64,000 bases of DNA from CBDFKQ01 sp965248855 (GCA_965248855.1 CBDFKQ010000010.1:62001-126000); one strand, 5' to 3'; shown: positions 33,661 through 43,345, numbered from the stretch's first letter. The notes: generated from the letters alone by a model not told the origin. A program made the numbers and translations.

Positions 33661-36012
33661 TTACTTTTTCTCCGGTGGTAATACAGTTCCCCATTTTTCA
33701 TTGGATCTTGCACCCAAAACATAATTTAAAACTCCACCTTTTTCAATTTCATCATGATAAATCCAAGCCCGATTAATAAGGCTTCCATTTAAAGTTGCAG
33801 ATTGTATATAATTGTTTTGTTTAGTATTATTTTGAGTAATAATAGTAAAGGTTTTACCGGAATAATATTTAGTATTCAGATGAATTATAATTTTATTAAA
33901 TAAAGGCGTACTAAGATTGTAATATGGTTTTATCGAACATCCTCCATCCATTTCAAAAAGCCCCATGCTCAACAACACAAAATAAGCTCCCAGTTGACCT
34001 TCATCCTCCTCACCTGTCCAGCCTTGATAGGGTGAAGAATCAAACATTGTATTCGCTATTAAACGTGTATATTTTTGTGTAAGCCATGGTTTACCTGCAT
34101 AACTGAATAAATAAGGTGTTTCGAGGCATGGTTGATTTCCCAAATCAAACAGATTTTTTTCAAATCCTTGTTCCAAACGGTTTATAAAGGTATCCTTTCC
34201 CATAAGGTTAATCATACCGTTAACATCATGAGGCACAAAAAAACTATATTGAAAAGGTGTTCCTTCCATAAAACCTTTACCGTTCCAACCCCCAATTGTC
34301 CCATATTTATAAGCATCAAATGGTTCTACCCAACTGCCATCTGCATGCTTTTGCCTTACTAATTTATAATTCGGATCAAATATATTTTTATACCTTTTAC
34401 TTCTGTTAGAAAATTCATTATAAACACTATCCTTCCCTAAAGCCTTGGCAAATTGTGAAAAACACCAATCGTCGTATGCATATTCCATAGTACTACTGGC
34501 AGGTCCGGCCTCTTCTGATACGAATCCAACATCCTGATATGATTTTAAATGACGGTTGCCAACAAAGCCACCACAAGAATAATCATGACCCGGAGTAGTA
34601 TAATCATGTAAAATGGCTTTATATGCCTTTTGAACATCAAACCCACGAATGCCTTTTTGATATGCACTTATTATTAAACTGTTTTGATGTTGAGCACCCA
34701 TAATTGGTGAATAACCCAATGCGACAGGAGCACTGGGGATCCACCCGCCTTTGTCGCTTTGCTCTAATAATGCATTTACCCAGCTCTCTACAATATCGGG
34801 ATTTAGCAATGTCCATACAGGGGTTAAATTCCATTGAGTACCCCATAATCCATCACTACTATAAACGTTTTTATCTTTGTCGGTAAGTTTTTGAACTTTA
34901 TGACATGCATCCACGTACTTACCGTCTACATCATTCATTACACTTTTACCTGTATAAACTCTGTATAAATTAGTATAAAACTTTACTTTATCATCTTCAT
35001 TTTCTCCAAACACTTCAACATTGCTCAATAACTTATCCCATATCGATCGCGCTTGACTAACAACTTTATTAAAGTCAAAACCAAAGTTGGTCATTTCAGA
35101 ATTTAAATTTAGCTTGGCCTGATCCATACTGACAAATGAAATTGCTGTACGAATAATTACAGGTTCCTGAGCTTTAGTCTCGAAATTTAATATTATTCCA
35201 TTTCCGCTTTTACCGCTAAATTTTGAGATATTTTTTTGAACCTTCCTTTTCTGGCGCCATTGAATACCATAATTAGATTCATCACTTAAATATGGTTCAC
35301 TTTGCCAGGAATCGGCTGATATGATGGATTTGTTCATCTGTAAAACAAAATATACTGTATATTCCGGTATATATCCATTTTTCTGTTTAATGAATCCCTT
35401 CACTTCTGTTTCGGAAACTTTTTCAAAATATGTTTCTAATATTTCATTTTTCTCTTCTGTAGGAAAGTCAAAATTAATAATAAGATGCGCGTCTTTTGTT
35501 TGAGGGTATGTAAACCTCATCATACCACAACGCATTGTGCTTGTCAACTCTGCTTTAATCTTATAATCCATTAGATCTACCGCATAATAACCCGGAGCAG
35601 CATGTTCTGTTTCTTTTTTAAATCTGGAACGGTATCCGGCTGTCCACATACCTCCAAACGGGCCGTCTGCCGTTCCCGGAAAACTTTTTATCCAACCCTC
35701 ATTTGCATATGAACTGCCTGTGGTAGGCATTACACTTAATCCGCTTAAACACATGGCATGCAGATGACTAAAACCACTTATACTTCCAACTGTATATTCA
35801 TAGCCTCCATTCCAAACATTTTCCTGATTATCCGGACTTAATTTAACCATACCGAAAGGCACTGTGGAACCCGGAAAAGTTTGCCATCTGGAATTAGAAG
35901 TCCCGGTAAATACATTTACATAATCAACAGGTTTTTTTTGTGCATTTACCCGAATTTCAAGACAAAATATACTTAAGATAAAAATTACTATAACTTGTGG
36001 TAAACCATTCAT
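33661..36012 (-). CDS. Secreted GH92-family alpha-mannosidase
   Basis: A 783-residue glycosidase with an N-terminal signal peptide (about 1-24, ending VNAQ). The GH92 N-terminal beta-sandwich begins VDYVNVFTGTSNSRWQTFPG, and the (alpha/alpha)6 catalytic domain carries FMEGTPFQYSFFVPHDVNGM (containing the family's acid Glu), ETPYLFSYAGKPWLTQ and the GWTGEEDEGQLGAYFVLLSM acidic cluster. GH92 enzymes are Ca2+-dependent exo-alpha-mannosidases, in many cases alpha-1,2, acting on N-glycan or yeast-mannan type substrates. No SusC/SusD pair lies nearby. It follows the SGNH hydrolase gene by 100 bases and is probably co-transcribed with it. Confidence 0.93.
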   Translation of the reverse strand: MNGLPQVIVIFILSIFCLEIRVNAQKKPVDYVNVFTGTSNSRWQTFPGSTVPFGMVKLSPDNQENVWNGGYEYTVGSISGFSHLHAMCLSGLSVMPTTGSSYANEGWIKSFPGTADGPFGGMWTAGYRSRFKKETEHAAPGYYAVDLMDYKIKAELTSTMRCGMMRFTYPQTKDAHLIINFDFPTEEKNEILETYFEKVSETEVKGFIKQKNGYIPEYTVYFVLQMNKSIISADSWQSEPYLSDESNYGIQWRQKRKVQKNISKFSGKSGNGIILNFETKAQEPVIIRTAISFVSMDQAKLNLNSEMTNFGFDFNKVVSQARSIWDKLLSNVEVFGENEDDKVKFYTNLYRVYTGKSVMNDVDGKYVDACHKVQKLTDKDKNVYSSDGLWGTQWNLTPVWTLLNPDIVESWVNALLEQSDKGGWIPSAPVALGYSPIMGAQHQNSLIISAYQKGIRGFDVQKAYKAILHDYTTPGHDYSCGGFVGNRHLKSYQDVGFVSEEAGPASSTMEYAYDDWCFSQFAKALGKDSVYNEFSNRSKRYKNIFDPNYKLVRQKHADGSWVEPFDAYKYGTIGGWNGKGFMEGTPFQYSFFVPHDVNGMINLMGKDTFINRLEQGFEKNLFDLGNQPCLETPYLFSYAGKPWLTQKYTRLIANTMFDSSPYQGWTGEEDEGQLGAYFVLLSMGLFEMDGGCSIKPYYNLSTPLFNKIIIHLNTKYYSGKTFTIITQNNTKQNNYIQSATLNGSLINRAWIYHDEIEKGGVLNYVLGARSNEKWGTVLPPEKK

Positions 36013-36112
36013 AAAAATATTTACGATTATTAAAATTAAAAAAAATGTATTTTTCTCTGTAAAGATTTAGTTTCTTCAAGAGAGCATCTAAGGGAGTAAA
36101 TTTAACAATTAA

Positions 36113-36721
36113 TTATATTTTCAATTTTGATAACTCCTTTTTGATAAGTTCTGCCCAAAGCAAATATGCAGATGGATTAAGATGTGTACCATCAGTTGTT
36201 AATTCCTTTTTAAGTTCGTTATTAACCGACAAAACTGAATTTAGATCCAAGTAATCAACGTTATGTTTATAACAATACCTGCTAATTAATTTATTTATGT
36301 GTTTAACGCGCTTATTATGATCTTTACTATTACTTTGATATATAGTAGATTGAACTACAGGAATTATATGGTGAGCCAATAAAGTATCAATTACTTTAAT
36401 TTGATTTTGATATACTCGTTTTACAGATATCCCTAATGAGAGATCATTGATCCCACCTTCCAAAAAACATACAACCGGTTTTTTAGGAATTACATTTTTT
36501 ATCGTCCATGAAATTTGCTCTGTTGTATACCCCGGTATGCCCCAATTAATCACATCTTTTCTGCCTAATACAACTCTCCATTCTCCTTTAAATGTTATTG
36601 AATTTCCGATCATAAAAATCTTCTCTGAAGATTTTATGGTATCCGTCGGATTCATTTGGCAAAAACAAGATGTTGACTTTAAAATAAAACCTATTAAAAG
36701 TAAAGTAATATTGATCTTCAT
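36113..36721 (-). CDS. Secreted SGNH/GDSL-type hydrolase
   Basis: A 202-residue protein with an N-terminal signal (ending SCFCQ). SGNH blocks are visible: block I FMIGNSIT with the nucleophile Ser (GNS rather than GDS), a Gly in the WGIPGYTTEQISW region, block III GGINDL with the Asn, and block V DGTHLNPSAY with the Asp-x-x-His pair. Such enzymes act as esterases or deacetylases, frequently on acetylated glycans. Being upstream of a GH92 mannosidase, it may remove acyl groups from the same glycan; that is inference. A TATATTTG box lies about 93 bases upstream (36814-36821, minus). Confidence 0.88.
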   Translation of the reverse strand: MKINITLLLIGFILKSTSCFCQMNPTDTIKSSEKIFMIGNSITFKGEWRVVLGRKDVINWGIPGYTTEQISWTIKNVIPKKPVVCFLEGGINDLSLGISVKRVYQNQIKVIDTLLAHHIIPVVQSTIYQSNSKDHNKRVKHINKLISRYCYKHNVDYLDLNSVLSVNNELKKELTTDGTHLNPSAYLLWAELIKKELSKLKI

Positions 36722-36895
36722 ATATATAATATTTAGTTATTAATGTGGTGGGATATTAGCTAATAATTAATAAAACTTATTATTTAATACTTGGTTAAAA
36801 ACTATTGTTTCTTCAAATATAAATAATAGTGTGAGATTAGAAAATTTATAGTATGCACGTGAGGCAGACATATGATTATATACTGCTTTGCAAAA

Positions 36896-36935
36896 TATGA
36901 ATATACTGATATTGATAAACTGATAATGATAAATT
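36896..36935. repeat. AT-rich palindromic repeat, copy in the SGNH-metH gap (first)
   Basis: Reads TATGAATATACTGATATTGA and continues TAAACTGATAATGATAAATT. It is nearly identical, on the other strand, to 1071-1103, and it is repeated 288 bases downstream at 37184-37221 with similarity running on into a TTGTGATTT-ATTTCTT tail. The 920-base gap 36722-37641 also contains the metH promoter and riboswitch and otherwise no coding signal. Confidence 0.65.
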
Positions 36936-37183
36936 ATTTTTAATTTATTGTGATTTATTTCTTAATTTTTTCTTTTTGTCTTCCACATTGTAATGGAAAA
37001 CTTTTTTTTGTGAGGGGCAGAAAAAAATTAATAATGGCTGATGCAATTGAGGGAAACCCAACATTTATTTAATTATTTTAATATTAGATAAAAGATTACG
37101 CAGTTGGTTTAAGCTTATCTCTTTTAATTTTTATTTATTTACCGAAAGGATATAAGGCATTTGATTAGAAATTGTGTATTAAT

Positions 37184-37221
37184 TATGAATATACTAATAT
37201 CGATAAACAGATAATTATAAA
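37184..37221. repeat. AT-rich palindromic repeat, copy in the SGNH-metH gap (second)
   Basis: TATGAATATACTAATATCGA followed by TAAACAGATAATTATAAAT. Same orientation as 36896-36935, differing at a handful of bases. The two copies form a direct repeat spanning about 65 bases each when the weaker tails are included. Confidence 0.65.
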
Positions 37222-37393
37222 TAAACTTTTGTGATTTGATTTTTCTTTTTTTTGTACGCAATCATATAAAATTTAAATAATTACATATTTAAGCTCTTCT
37301 TATATTAAATTAATGAACATCATTTTACATCTCTCTTTTAAGGGCGAGAAGCATTTTAAAGCAACCTGATTTTTTATTTAAAAAATCTCTTAT

Positions 37394-37401
37394 TACTTTT
37401 G
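37394..37401 (+). promoter_or_regulatory. metH promoter -7 element
   Basis: TACTTTTG fits TAnnTTTG. It ends eight bases before the first base of riboswitch helix P1 (37409), so transcription should start at or next to the aptamer. The -33 position carries only a T-run (37371-37374 TTTT). Confidence 0.6.
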
Positions 37402-37408
37402 TATAATA

Positions 37409-37526
37409 CTTATCAAGAAAGACGGAGGGATCGGACCCTATGATGTCTTAGCAACCCTTGTCAATTGTTTCTCATAACATTTTACAAAAGGTGCTAATTT
37501 CCACCCTTAATAAAGGGAAAGATAAG
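37409..37526 (+). promoter_or_regulatory. SAM-I (S-box) riboswitch upstream of metH
   Basis: Helix P1 is CTTATC (37409-37414) with GATAAG (37521-37526). Between them are the S-box landmarks in order: AAGAAAGACGGAGGGATCGG, CCCTATGATG, GCAACC (37451-37456), a variable P3 arm, GGTGCTAAT (37490 on) and the P4 hairpin CCACCCTTAATAAAGGG. S-box RNAs bind S-adenosylmethionine and lower expression of methionine genes, fitting metH 115 bases downstream. I see no intrinsic terminator behind the aptamer; a second GATAAG at 37561-37566 could compete for P1. Control may therefore be translational or use a different switch. Confidence 0.9.
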
Positions 37527-37641
37527 CCAAGCCTTCATAAGCCTAAGCCCCAATTTTTCCGATAAGTAGATTTTATAGTTTGTATTGAATTTTTATAATT
37601 CTACTCATTACTACAGACCCATTACTAAATACTTATAAAAC

Positions 37642-40600
37642 ATGAGTTCTATCAGAGAAATTTTAAAACATCGTATTTTAGTTTTAGATGGTGCGATGGG
37701 AACAATGATCCAGCGGTATAATTTAACCGACGCGGATTATAGAGGTGAGAGGTTTGCTGATTTTCCGCATGAACTGAAAGGAAATAATGACCTTCTAAGT
37801 TTAACTCAACCCGAAATAATTAAAACCATCCACTCTCAATATTTTGAAGCAGGGGCAGATATAGCCGAAACCAATACCTTTTCAGGTACTTCCATTGCCA
37901 TGGCTGATTATTTTATGGAAGATTTGGTTTATGAACTAAATTATCAATCTGCTAAAATTGCAAAAGAAGTTGCTGAGGAGTTTACAAAAAACAATCCGGA
38001 TAAACCTCGTTTTGTTGCAGGTTCCATGGGGCCAACTAATCGTACGGCCTCACTTTCTCCGGATGTAAACAACCCCGGGTACCGAGCTGTAACTTTTGAT
38101 CAATTGGTTGATGCTTATTACGAACAAATAAGGGGTTTAGTAGATGGAGGTGTGGACCTTTTATTGGTCGAAACCATATTTGATACTTTAAATGCGAAAG
38201 CAGCTTTATTTGCAATCGATAAATATTTTATTGATTTAAAAAATGGTAATGTTCCTCCGCTAAATAATTCTGTAAATTCAGAAATACGCATTCCAAAAAC
38301 TGAAATCCCCATTATGGTTTCAGGTACTATTACGGATGCCTCCGGAAGGACATTATCCGGTCAAACAACTGAAGCATTTTTATATTCTGTTTCTCATTTA
38401 CCGCTTTTATCAGTAGGTTTAAATTGTGCCTTGGGTGCTGATTTAATGAGGCCATATGTTCAAACTTTAGCCAAAGAAGCTCCATTTTTTACTTCCGCTC
38501 ACCCTAATGCCGGTTTGCCAAATGAATTTGGCGAATATGATGAATCGCCGGAGCACATGGGAAGGGTTATCGAAGATTTTTTACAAAATGATTTTTTAAA
38601 TATTATTGGCGGTTGTTGTGGCACTACTCCCGATCATATACGTGCCATTGCAGATATTGCTGCAAAACATAAACCCCGTCAAATCCCCCAAGAAGAAAAA
38701 TTACAAAAACTTTCCGGTTTAGAACCTCTTAAAGTTACTAAACAAAGCAACTTTATAAATATTGGTGAGCGTACGAACGTAACAGGCTCAAAGGCATTTG
38801 CAAGAATGATTAAGGCCGGCGATTATGAAAGTGCATTAGCTGTAGCGCGCCAACAAGTTGAAGGAGGTGCTCAGGTAATAGATGTGAATATGGATGAAGG
38901 GATGCTTGATTCTGAAGAAGTAATGACCATATTTTTAAATCTTATCGCTTCCGAACCTGATATTTCTAAACTTCCATTGATGATCGATAGTTCTAAATGG
39001 ACAGTAATTGAAGCAGGTTTGAAATGCGTTCAGGGAAAATCTATTGTTAATTCTATTTCTTTAAAAGAAGGGGAAGAAAAGTTTAAAGAATACGCACGAA
39101 AAGTAATGCGCTATGGTGCCGCTACGGTTGTTATGGCTTTTGATGAAGAAGGCCAGGCAGATAGTTATCAACGCCGAATAGAAATTTGCCAAAGAGCATA
39201 TAATATTTTAGTAAATGAAGTAGGATTTCCCGCAGAGGATATAATTTTTGATCCTAATATTTTAACTGTTGCCACAGGTATAGAAGAACATAATAACTAT
39301 GCTGTAGATTTTTTTAATGCAACACAATGGATTAAAGAAAATTTGCCCTATGCAAAAGTTTCCGGTGGAGTTTCAAATATTTCTTTTTCATTTCGTGGCA
39401 ACGAGCCTGTAAGAGAAGCTATGCACACAGCTTTTTTGTATTATGCTGTGAAGAGGGGAATGGATATGGGTATTGTTAATGCAGGCCAATTGGGAATTTA
39501 TGATGATATACCAAAAGATCTATTAGAAAGGGTTGAAGACGTTTTGCTTAACCGCAGACCGGATTCTACAGAAAGATTAGTTGAATTTGCCGAAACCATA
39601 AAATCAAAAGGAAAAGAACAAGTAAGGGATGATGCCTGGAGAAAAGAAACCGTTCAATCACGTTTATCACATTCATTAGTAAAAGGTATTGTTGAATACA
39701 TTGATGATGATATTGAGGAAGCAAGGCATGTGTATGGGAAACCAATTGAAGTTATAGAAGGCCCTTTAATGGATGGAATGAATGTAGTTGGGGATTTATT
39801 TGGAGAAGGAAAAATGTTTTTGCCTCAAGTAGTTAAATCTGCAAGGGTGATGAAAAAAGCTGTTGCGTATTTGTTGCCTTTTATTGAAGCAAGCAAAGCA
39901 ATTGGAGCAGTCTCTACCACCATCAAAGTTTTAATGGCAACCGTCAAAGGTGATGTTCATGATATAGGTAAAAATATTGTGGGCGTTGTGCTTGGTTGCA
40001 ATAATTACGAAGTTATTGATATGGGTGTGATGGTTTCGTGTGATAAAATTTTAGCCGCAGCCAAAGAAAACAATGTTGATATTATCGGCTTGAGTGGATT
40101 GATTACTCCAAGTTTGGATGAAATGGTGTATGTGGCCAAAGAAATGGAACGTTTAGGATTTAAAATACCATTACTGATTGGTGGGGCTACTACTTCTCGC
40201 ATCCATACAGCAGTTAAAATCGACCCTCATTATTCCGGACCTGTTATCCATGTTTTAGATGCTTCGCGATCTGTTCCTGTTGCAGGCAGACTTACACAAA
40301 ATGATAAAACACGCGAAGAGATCTTTAAAGAAATTAAATTAGAATATGAAAAATTAAGGATAGAACATGCAGGCCGCCAACGTGATAAAAACTACGTTTC
40401 CCTTGCACAGGCACAGTTAAATAAAGTAAAGATCGATTGGAATGATTTTCAACCCATCAAACCAAAATTTTTAGGAAATAAATATTTTGAAAATTATGAT
40501 TTAGGAGAAATTGCAAAATACATAGATTGGACACCTTTTTTCCAAACATGGCAACTGCAAGGTAAATACCCTAAAATATTTGATAATGCGGTGGTTGGTG

Positions 40601-41481
40601 CAGAAGCAAAAAAATTGTATGATGATGCCAATAAGTTATTAAAAGAAGTAATTGAAAATAAATCATTAAAAGCAAATGCGGTTATTGGTTTTTATCCGGT
40701 TAATTCTATCGGTGATGATATTGTTCTTTATGATTTTGATGAAATTTCTATCCCGGTTTCAGGAAATCAAAATACCACTTTCAGGCATTCGGATTATAGA
40801 TTGAAAGCAGTGAACGGATCGGTAAGCAAAATTTCTGCTGAACTCGCCGGTAAATTAAAATTCGAGATAGGAACCAAGTTGCATCATCTTCGTCAGCAGG
40901 GCTTGAAAGCAAGTAATTTACCAAACATTTGTCTATCTGATTATATTGCACCTCTTGAATCAGGAAAAACAGATTATATTGGTGCATTTGCAGTTACTGC
41001 CGGTTTAGGAATTGAAACACTCCTCGAAAAATTCGAAAAGGATCATGATGATTATAATTCTATCATGCTCAAAGCCATTGCCGACCGATTAGCAGAAGCC
41101 TTCACAGAATTAATGCACGAAAAAGTTAGAAAAGAATATTGGGGCTACGTAACGGATGAACATCTTACCAACGAACAATTAATTGAGGAAAGTTACCGGG
41201 GAATTCGCCCTGCACCGGGTTATCCTGCTTGTCCGGATCATACTGAAAAACGTACCTTATTTAATTTATTAGATGCTGAAAAAACAGGAATTATATTAAC
41301 CGAAAGCTATGCAATGTATCCTGCCAGTTCAGTAAGCGGTTGGTATTTTTCTCACCCTGATTCCAAATATTTCGGTTTAGGAAAGATTGCAAAGGATCAG
41401 GTAGAAAATTATGCTGAACGAAAAGAAATGCCTCTTGAAGAAATTGAAAGATGGCTATCGCCGGTTTTGAATTATGATTAA
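37642..41481 (+). CDS. metH: Cobalamin-dependent methionine synthase
   Basis: A 1279-residue four-module enzyme transferring the methyl of 5-methyl-THF to homocysteine via methylcobalamin. The homocysteine domain has zinc ligands in GLNCALG (about 260) and GGCCGTT (about 323). The pterin domain begins near NIGERTNVTGSKAF. The B12 domain has the cobalt-ligand motif GDVHDIGKNIVGVVLGCNNY near 770. The reactivation domain binding SAM ends with RGIRPAPGYPACPDHTEK and the final 60 residues. Compared with relatives there is an extra stretch of about 20 residues around 198-222 (containing NSVNSEIRIPKTE) between FAIDKYF and IPIMVSGTITDASG. A single long protein rather than the split form found in some bacteria. 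Controlled by the S-box upstream. Confidence 0.97.
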   Translation: MSSIREILKHRILVLDGAMGTMIQRYNLTDADYRGERFADFPHELKGNNDLLSLTQPEIIKTIHSQYFEAGADIAETNTFSGTSIAMADYFMEDLVYELNYQSAKIAKEVAEEFTKNNPDKPRFVAGSMGPTNRTASLSPDVNNPGYRAVTFDQLVDAYYEQIRGLVDGGVDLLLVETIFDTLNAKAALFAIDKYFIDLKNGNVPPLNNSVNSEIRIPKTEIPIMVSGTITDASGRTLSGQTTEAFLYSVSHLPLLSVGLNCALGADLMRPYVQTLAKEAPFFTSAHPNAGLPNEFGEYDESPEHMGRVIEDFLQNDFLNIIGGCCGTTPDHIRAIADIAAKHKPRQIPQEEKLQKLSGLEPLKVTKQSNFINIGERTNVTGSKAFARMIKAGDYESALAVARQQVEGGAQVIDVNMDEGMLDSEEVMTIFLNLIASEPDISKLPLMIDSSKWTVIEAGLKCVQGKSIVNSISLKEGEEKFKEYARKVMRYGAATVVMAFDEEGQADSYQRRIEICQRAYNILVNEVGFPAEDIIFDPNILTVATGIEEHNNYAVDFFNATQWIKENLPYAKVSGGVSNISFSFRGNEPVREAMHTAFLYYAVKRGMDMGIVNAGQLGIYDDIPKDLLERVEDVLLNRRPDSTERLVEFAETIKSKGKEQVRDDAWRKETVQSRLSHSLVKGIVEYIDDDIEEARHVYGKPIEVIEGPLMDGMNVVGDLFGEGKMFLPQVVKSARVMKKAVAYLLPFIEASKAIGAVSTTIKVLMATVKGDVHDIGKNIVGVVLGCNNYEVIDMGVMVSCDKILAAAKENNVDIIGLSGLITPSLDEMVYVAKEMERLGFKIPLLIGGATTSRIHTAVKIDPHYSGPVIHVLDASRSVPVAGRLTQNDKTREEIFKEIKLEYEKLRIEHAGRQRDKNYVSLAQAQLNKVKIDWNDFQPIKPKFLGNKYFENYDLGEIAKYIDWTPFFQTWQLQGKYPKIFDNAVVGAEAKKLYDDANKLLKEVIENKSLKANAVIGFYPVNSIGDDIVLYDFDEISIPVSGNQNTTFRHSDYRLKAVNGSVSKISAELAGKLKFEIGTKLHHLRQQGLKASNLPNICLSDYIAPLESGKTDYIGAFAVTAGLGIETLLEKFEKDHDDYNSIMLKAIADRLAEAFTELMHEKVRKEYWGYVTDEHLTNEQLIEESYRGIRPAPGYPACPDHTEKRTLFNLLDAEKTGIILTESYAMYPASSVSGWYFSHPDSKYFGLGKIAKDQVENYAERKEMPLEEIERWLSPVLNYD

Positions 41482-41729
41482 GAAGAGATTTAAAAACTGA
41501 GAATAAAAAATAACAACTCGATTTGAATATAGAATGAAAACGATTTTCCTCGTTATCACTTAATTGTTGACTTAACCCAAAAAGCAATATAAAAATGCCG
41601 GCAGCAGTCAGCTATACTCAAATATGTCCCGGTTTTTATAGGCACTACCGGTGATGGCAGATGTGATAGCAAATTGTTTGTTTTTTTCTCGGCCTGAGGC
41701 CCCAGCCTTTGAAACTAACAATACGTTTA

Positions 41730-42632
41730 TCACATCCCTATTTTATCTTTTTTATTTTTTCTTACATTTTTTTCAATGTATTCAATTATTTTTCCGGCAA
41801 TATCAATTTGCGTCGCACCTTCAATTCCTTCCAGACCTGGTGATGAATTGACTTCCATAACCAATGGGCCTCTGTTTGAGCGAAGCATATCAACACCTGC
41901 CACTGCTAAACCTAAAGCTTCGGCTGCTGATAGCGCAGTTTCTTTTTCTACGCGGCTTAATTTAATTGGTACTCCCGAACCACCTCTATGAATATTGGAT
42001 CTGAATTCACCATCCTTTCCTTGTCTTTTCATTGCGCCAACAATTTTTCCATTTACTACAAACGCTCTGATATCACTACCCTTTGCCTCACTTATAAATT
42101 CCTGCACAAGTATGTTCGCTTTCAAGCCATAAAATGTTTCAATAATTGATTTAGCTGCTTTTCTTGTATCTGCAAGCATTACTCCAACCCCTTGCGTGCC
42201 CTCCAATAATTTAATAATTACCGGCGTACCTCCAACCTGACTAATTACTTCATCTATGATTTTGGGATTATTTGCAAACGCAGTTTTTGGCAAACCAACA
42301 CCTGCTTTAGATAAAATCTGAAAACTTCTTAATTTATCTCTTGATCGAACAATGGCTAAAGATTTAATCGCACTGAATACCTGCATCATTTCGAATTGCC
42401 TTACAATTGCAGTACCATATAAGGTAACCGAATTACCTATACGGGGAATTATGGCATCGATATTTTTTAAAGGTTCGTTATTATAAAAAACCATTGGATT
42501 GCCTTGTTCAATTACTGCATAGCAAAGCAAATGATCCAAAACAATCATTTCATGCCCACGAGCATTGCCTGCCTCAATTAATCTGTTAGTTGAATATAAT
42601 GACTCTTTACGCGAGAGAATTGCAATACGCAC
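41730..42632 (-). CDS. rimK: RimK-family ATP-grasp glutamate ligase
   Basis: A 300-residue ATP-grasp protein. It starts MRIAILSRKESLYSTNRLIE, has PRIGNSVTLYGTAIVRQFE, the ATP-binding loop KLLEGTQGVGVMLAD, FVVNGKIVGAMKRQ and the metal/phosphate motif VMEVNSSPGLEGIEGAT. In E. coli RimK adds glutamates to the C-terminus of ribosomal protein S6 and can make poly-glutamate. It lies 47 bases after a retropepsin-like partner gene on the same strand, the usual RimK association. Confidence 0.92.
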   Translation of the reverse strand: MRIAILSRKESLYSTNRLIEAGNARGHEMIVLDHLLCYAVIEQGNPMVFYNNEPLKNIDAIIPRIGNSVTLYGTAIVRQFEMMQVFSAIKSLAIVRSRDKLRSFQILSKAGVGLPKTAFANNPKIIDEVISQVGGTPVIIKLLEGTQGVGVMLADTRKAAKSIIETFYGLKANILVQEFISEAKGSDIRAFVVNGKIVGAMKRQGKDGEFRSNIHRGGSGVPIKLSRVEKETALSAAEALGLAVAGVDMLRSNRGPLVMEVNSSPGLEGIEGATQIDIAGKIIEYIEKNVRKNKKDKIGM

Positions 42633-42679
42633 AAAAAAATACGTTAGGGTGATTTGAATTTATAATTGATCATAAAAAG

Positions 42680-43117
42680 CTATGCCTTTAAATTCGTAAA
42701 AAATAAAGATACATCTACTATAAATTTATTTTTTAAAATTTTCCTGCCAATCAAAATCGGGTTCTTCATTTCCGACCTGTCTGTTAACGAAAAATCGGAG
42801 GTTATTAACCTCCCTGCAACACGTATTTTAGTGCGAATAACATATCTTTTTTCAATTTGTCCAAACGAACTTTTTATATTTTTGATTTTAAACTGATCAG
42901 TTTGAAAAACTTTTGTGAGGCTTTCCGAATTATTAAATAAAGGAATATAAAAGTTTATCTTCTCAATGCCTTGTTCTTTAGTTAAAATTATATGCGAGCA
43001 ATGAATGGAAGATGTATAAGCACCGGTATCTATTTTGGCATCTATTAAAAATAAACCAAACTCGGGTAAATCAATTTTTTCTTTTCTGCCAATAATTTGT
43101 TTTATTTTATCACTCAT
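42680..43117 (-). CDS. RimK-associated retropepsin-like protease (putative ATP-dependent zinc protease family, PF05618)
   Basis: A 145-residue protein. IIGRKEKIDLPEFGLFLIDA precedes the aspartic-protease-like DTGAYTSSIHC, then RTKIRVAGRLITSDFSLTDR and NPILIGRKILKNKFIVD follow. These are the hallmarks of the small family once called ATP-dependent zinc proteases, now thought to be retropepsin-like (DTGA motif) and found beside RimK. It may trim the glutamate tails RimK adds or process its targets; the function is inferred from family association only. Confidence 0.85.
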   Translation of the reverse strand: MSDKIKQIIGRKEKIDLPEFGLFLIDAKIDTGAYTSSIHCSHIILTKEQGIEKINFYIPLFNNSESLTKVFQTDQFKIKNIKSSFGQIEKRYVIRTKIRVAGRLITSDFSLTDRSEMKNPILIGRKILKNKFIVDVSLFFTNLKA

Positions 43118-43231
43118 ATTCGGATTTTTAAGTGTTCGGAAGGCAATTTATAATTTGTAAAAAAATTGAATAGTATTTTATAAAATTTATTTTTATAAAA
43201 TACTTTGAGTTTAATAAAAAAATAACTTTTT

Positions 43232-43265
43232 AATTATCAATTTATCGATATCAGTATCAATGTCG
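43232..43265. repeat. AT-rich palindromic repeat, copy upstream of the RimK-associated protease
   Basis: AATTATCAATTTATCGATAT, then CAGTATCAATGTCG. It contains the family core ATCGATATCAGTAT. A short echo, TATCAATGTCG, recurs at 43324-43334. The surrounding gap 43118-43403 otherwise holds the PKD-gene terminator. Confidence 0.55.
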
Positions 43266-43345
43266 TTTATTTAAGCTCAAGATTTATTTTATTATAAAAA
43301 AGGAAAATGTTTTTTTTTATAAATATCAATGTCGCTCCGGGTAAT

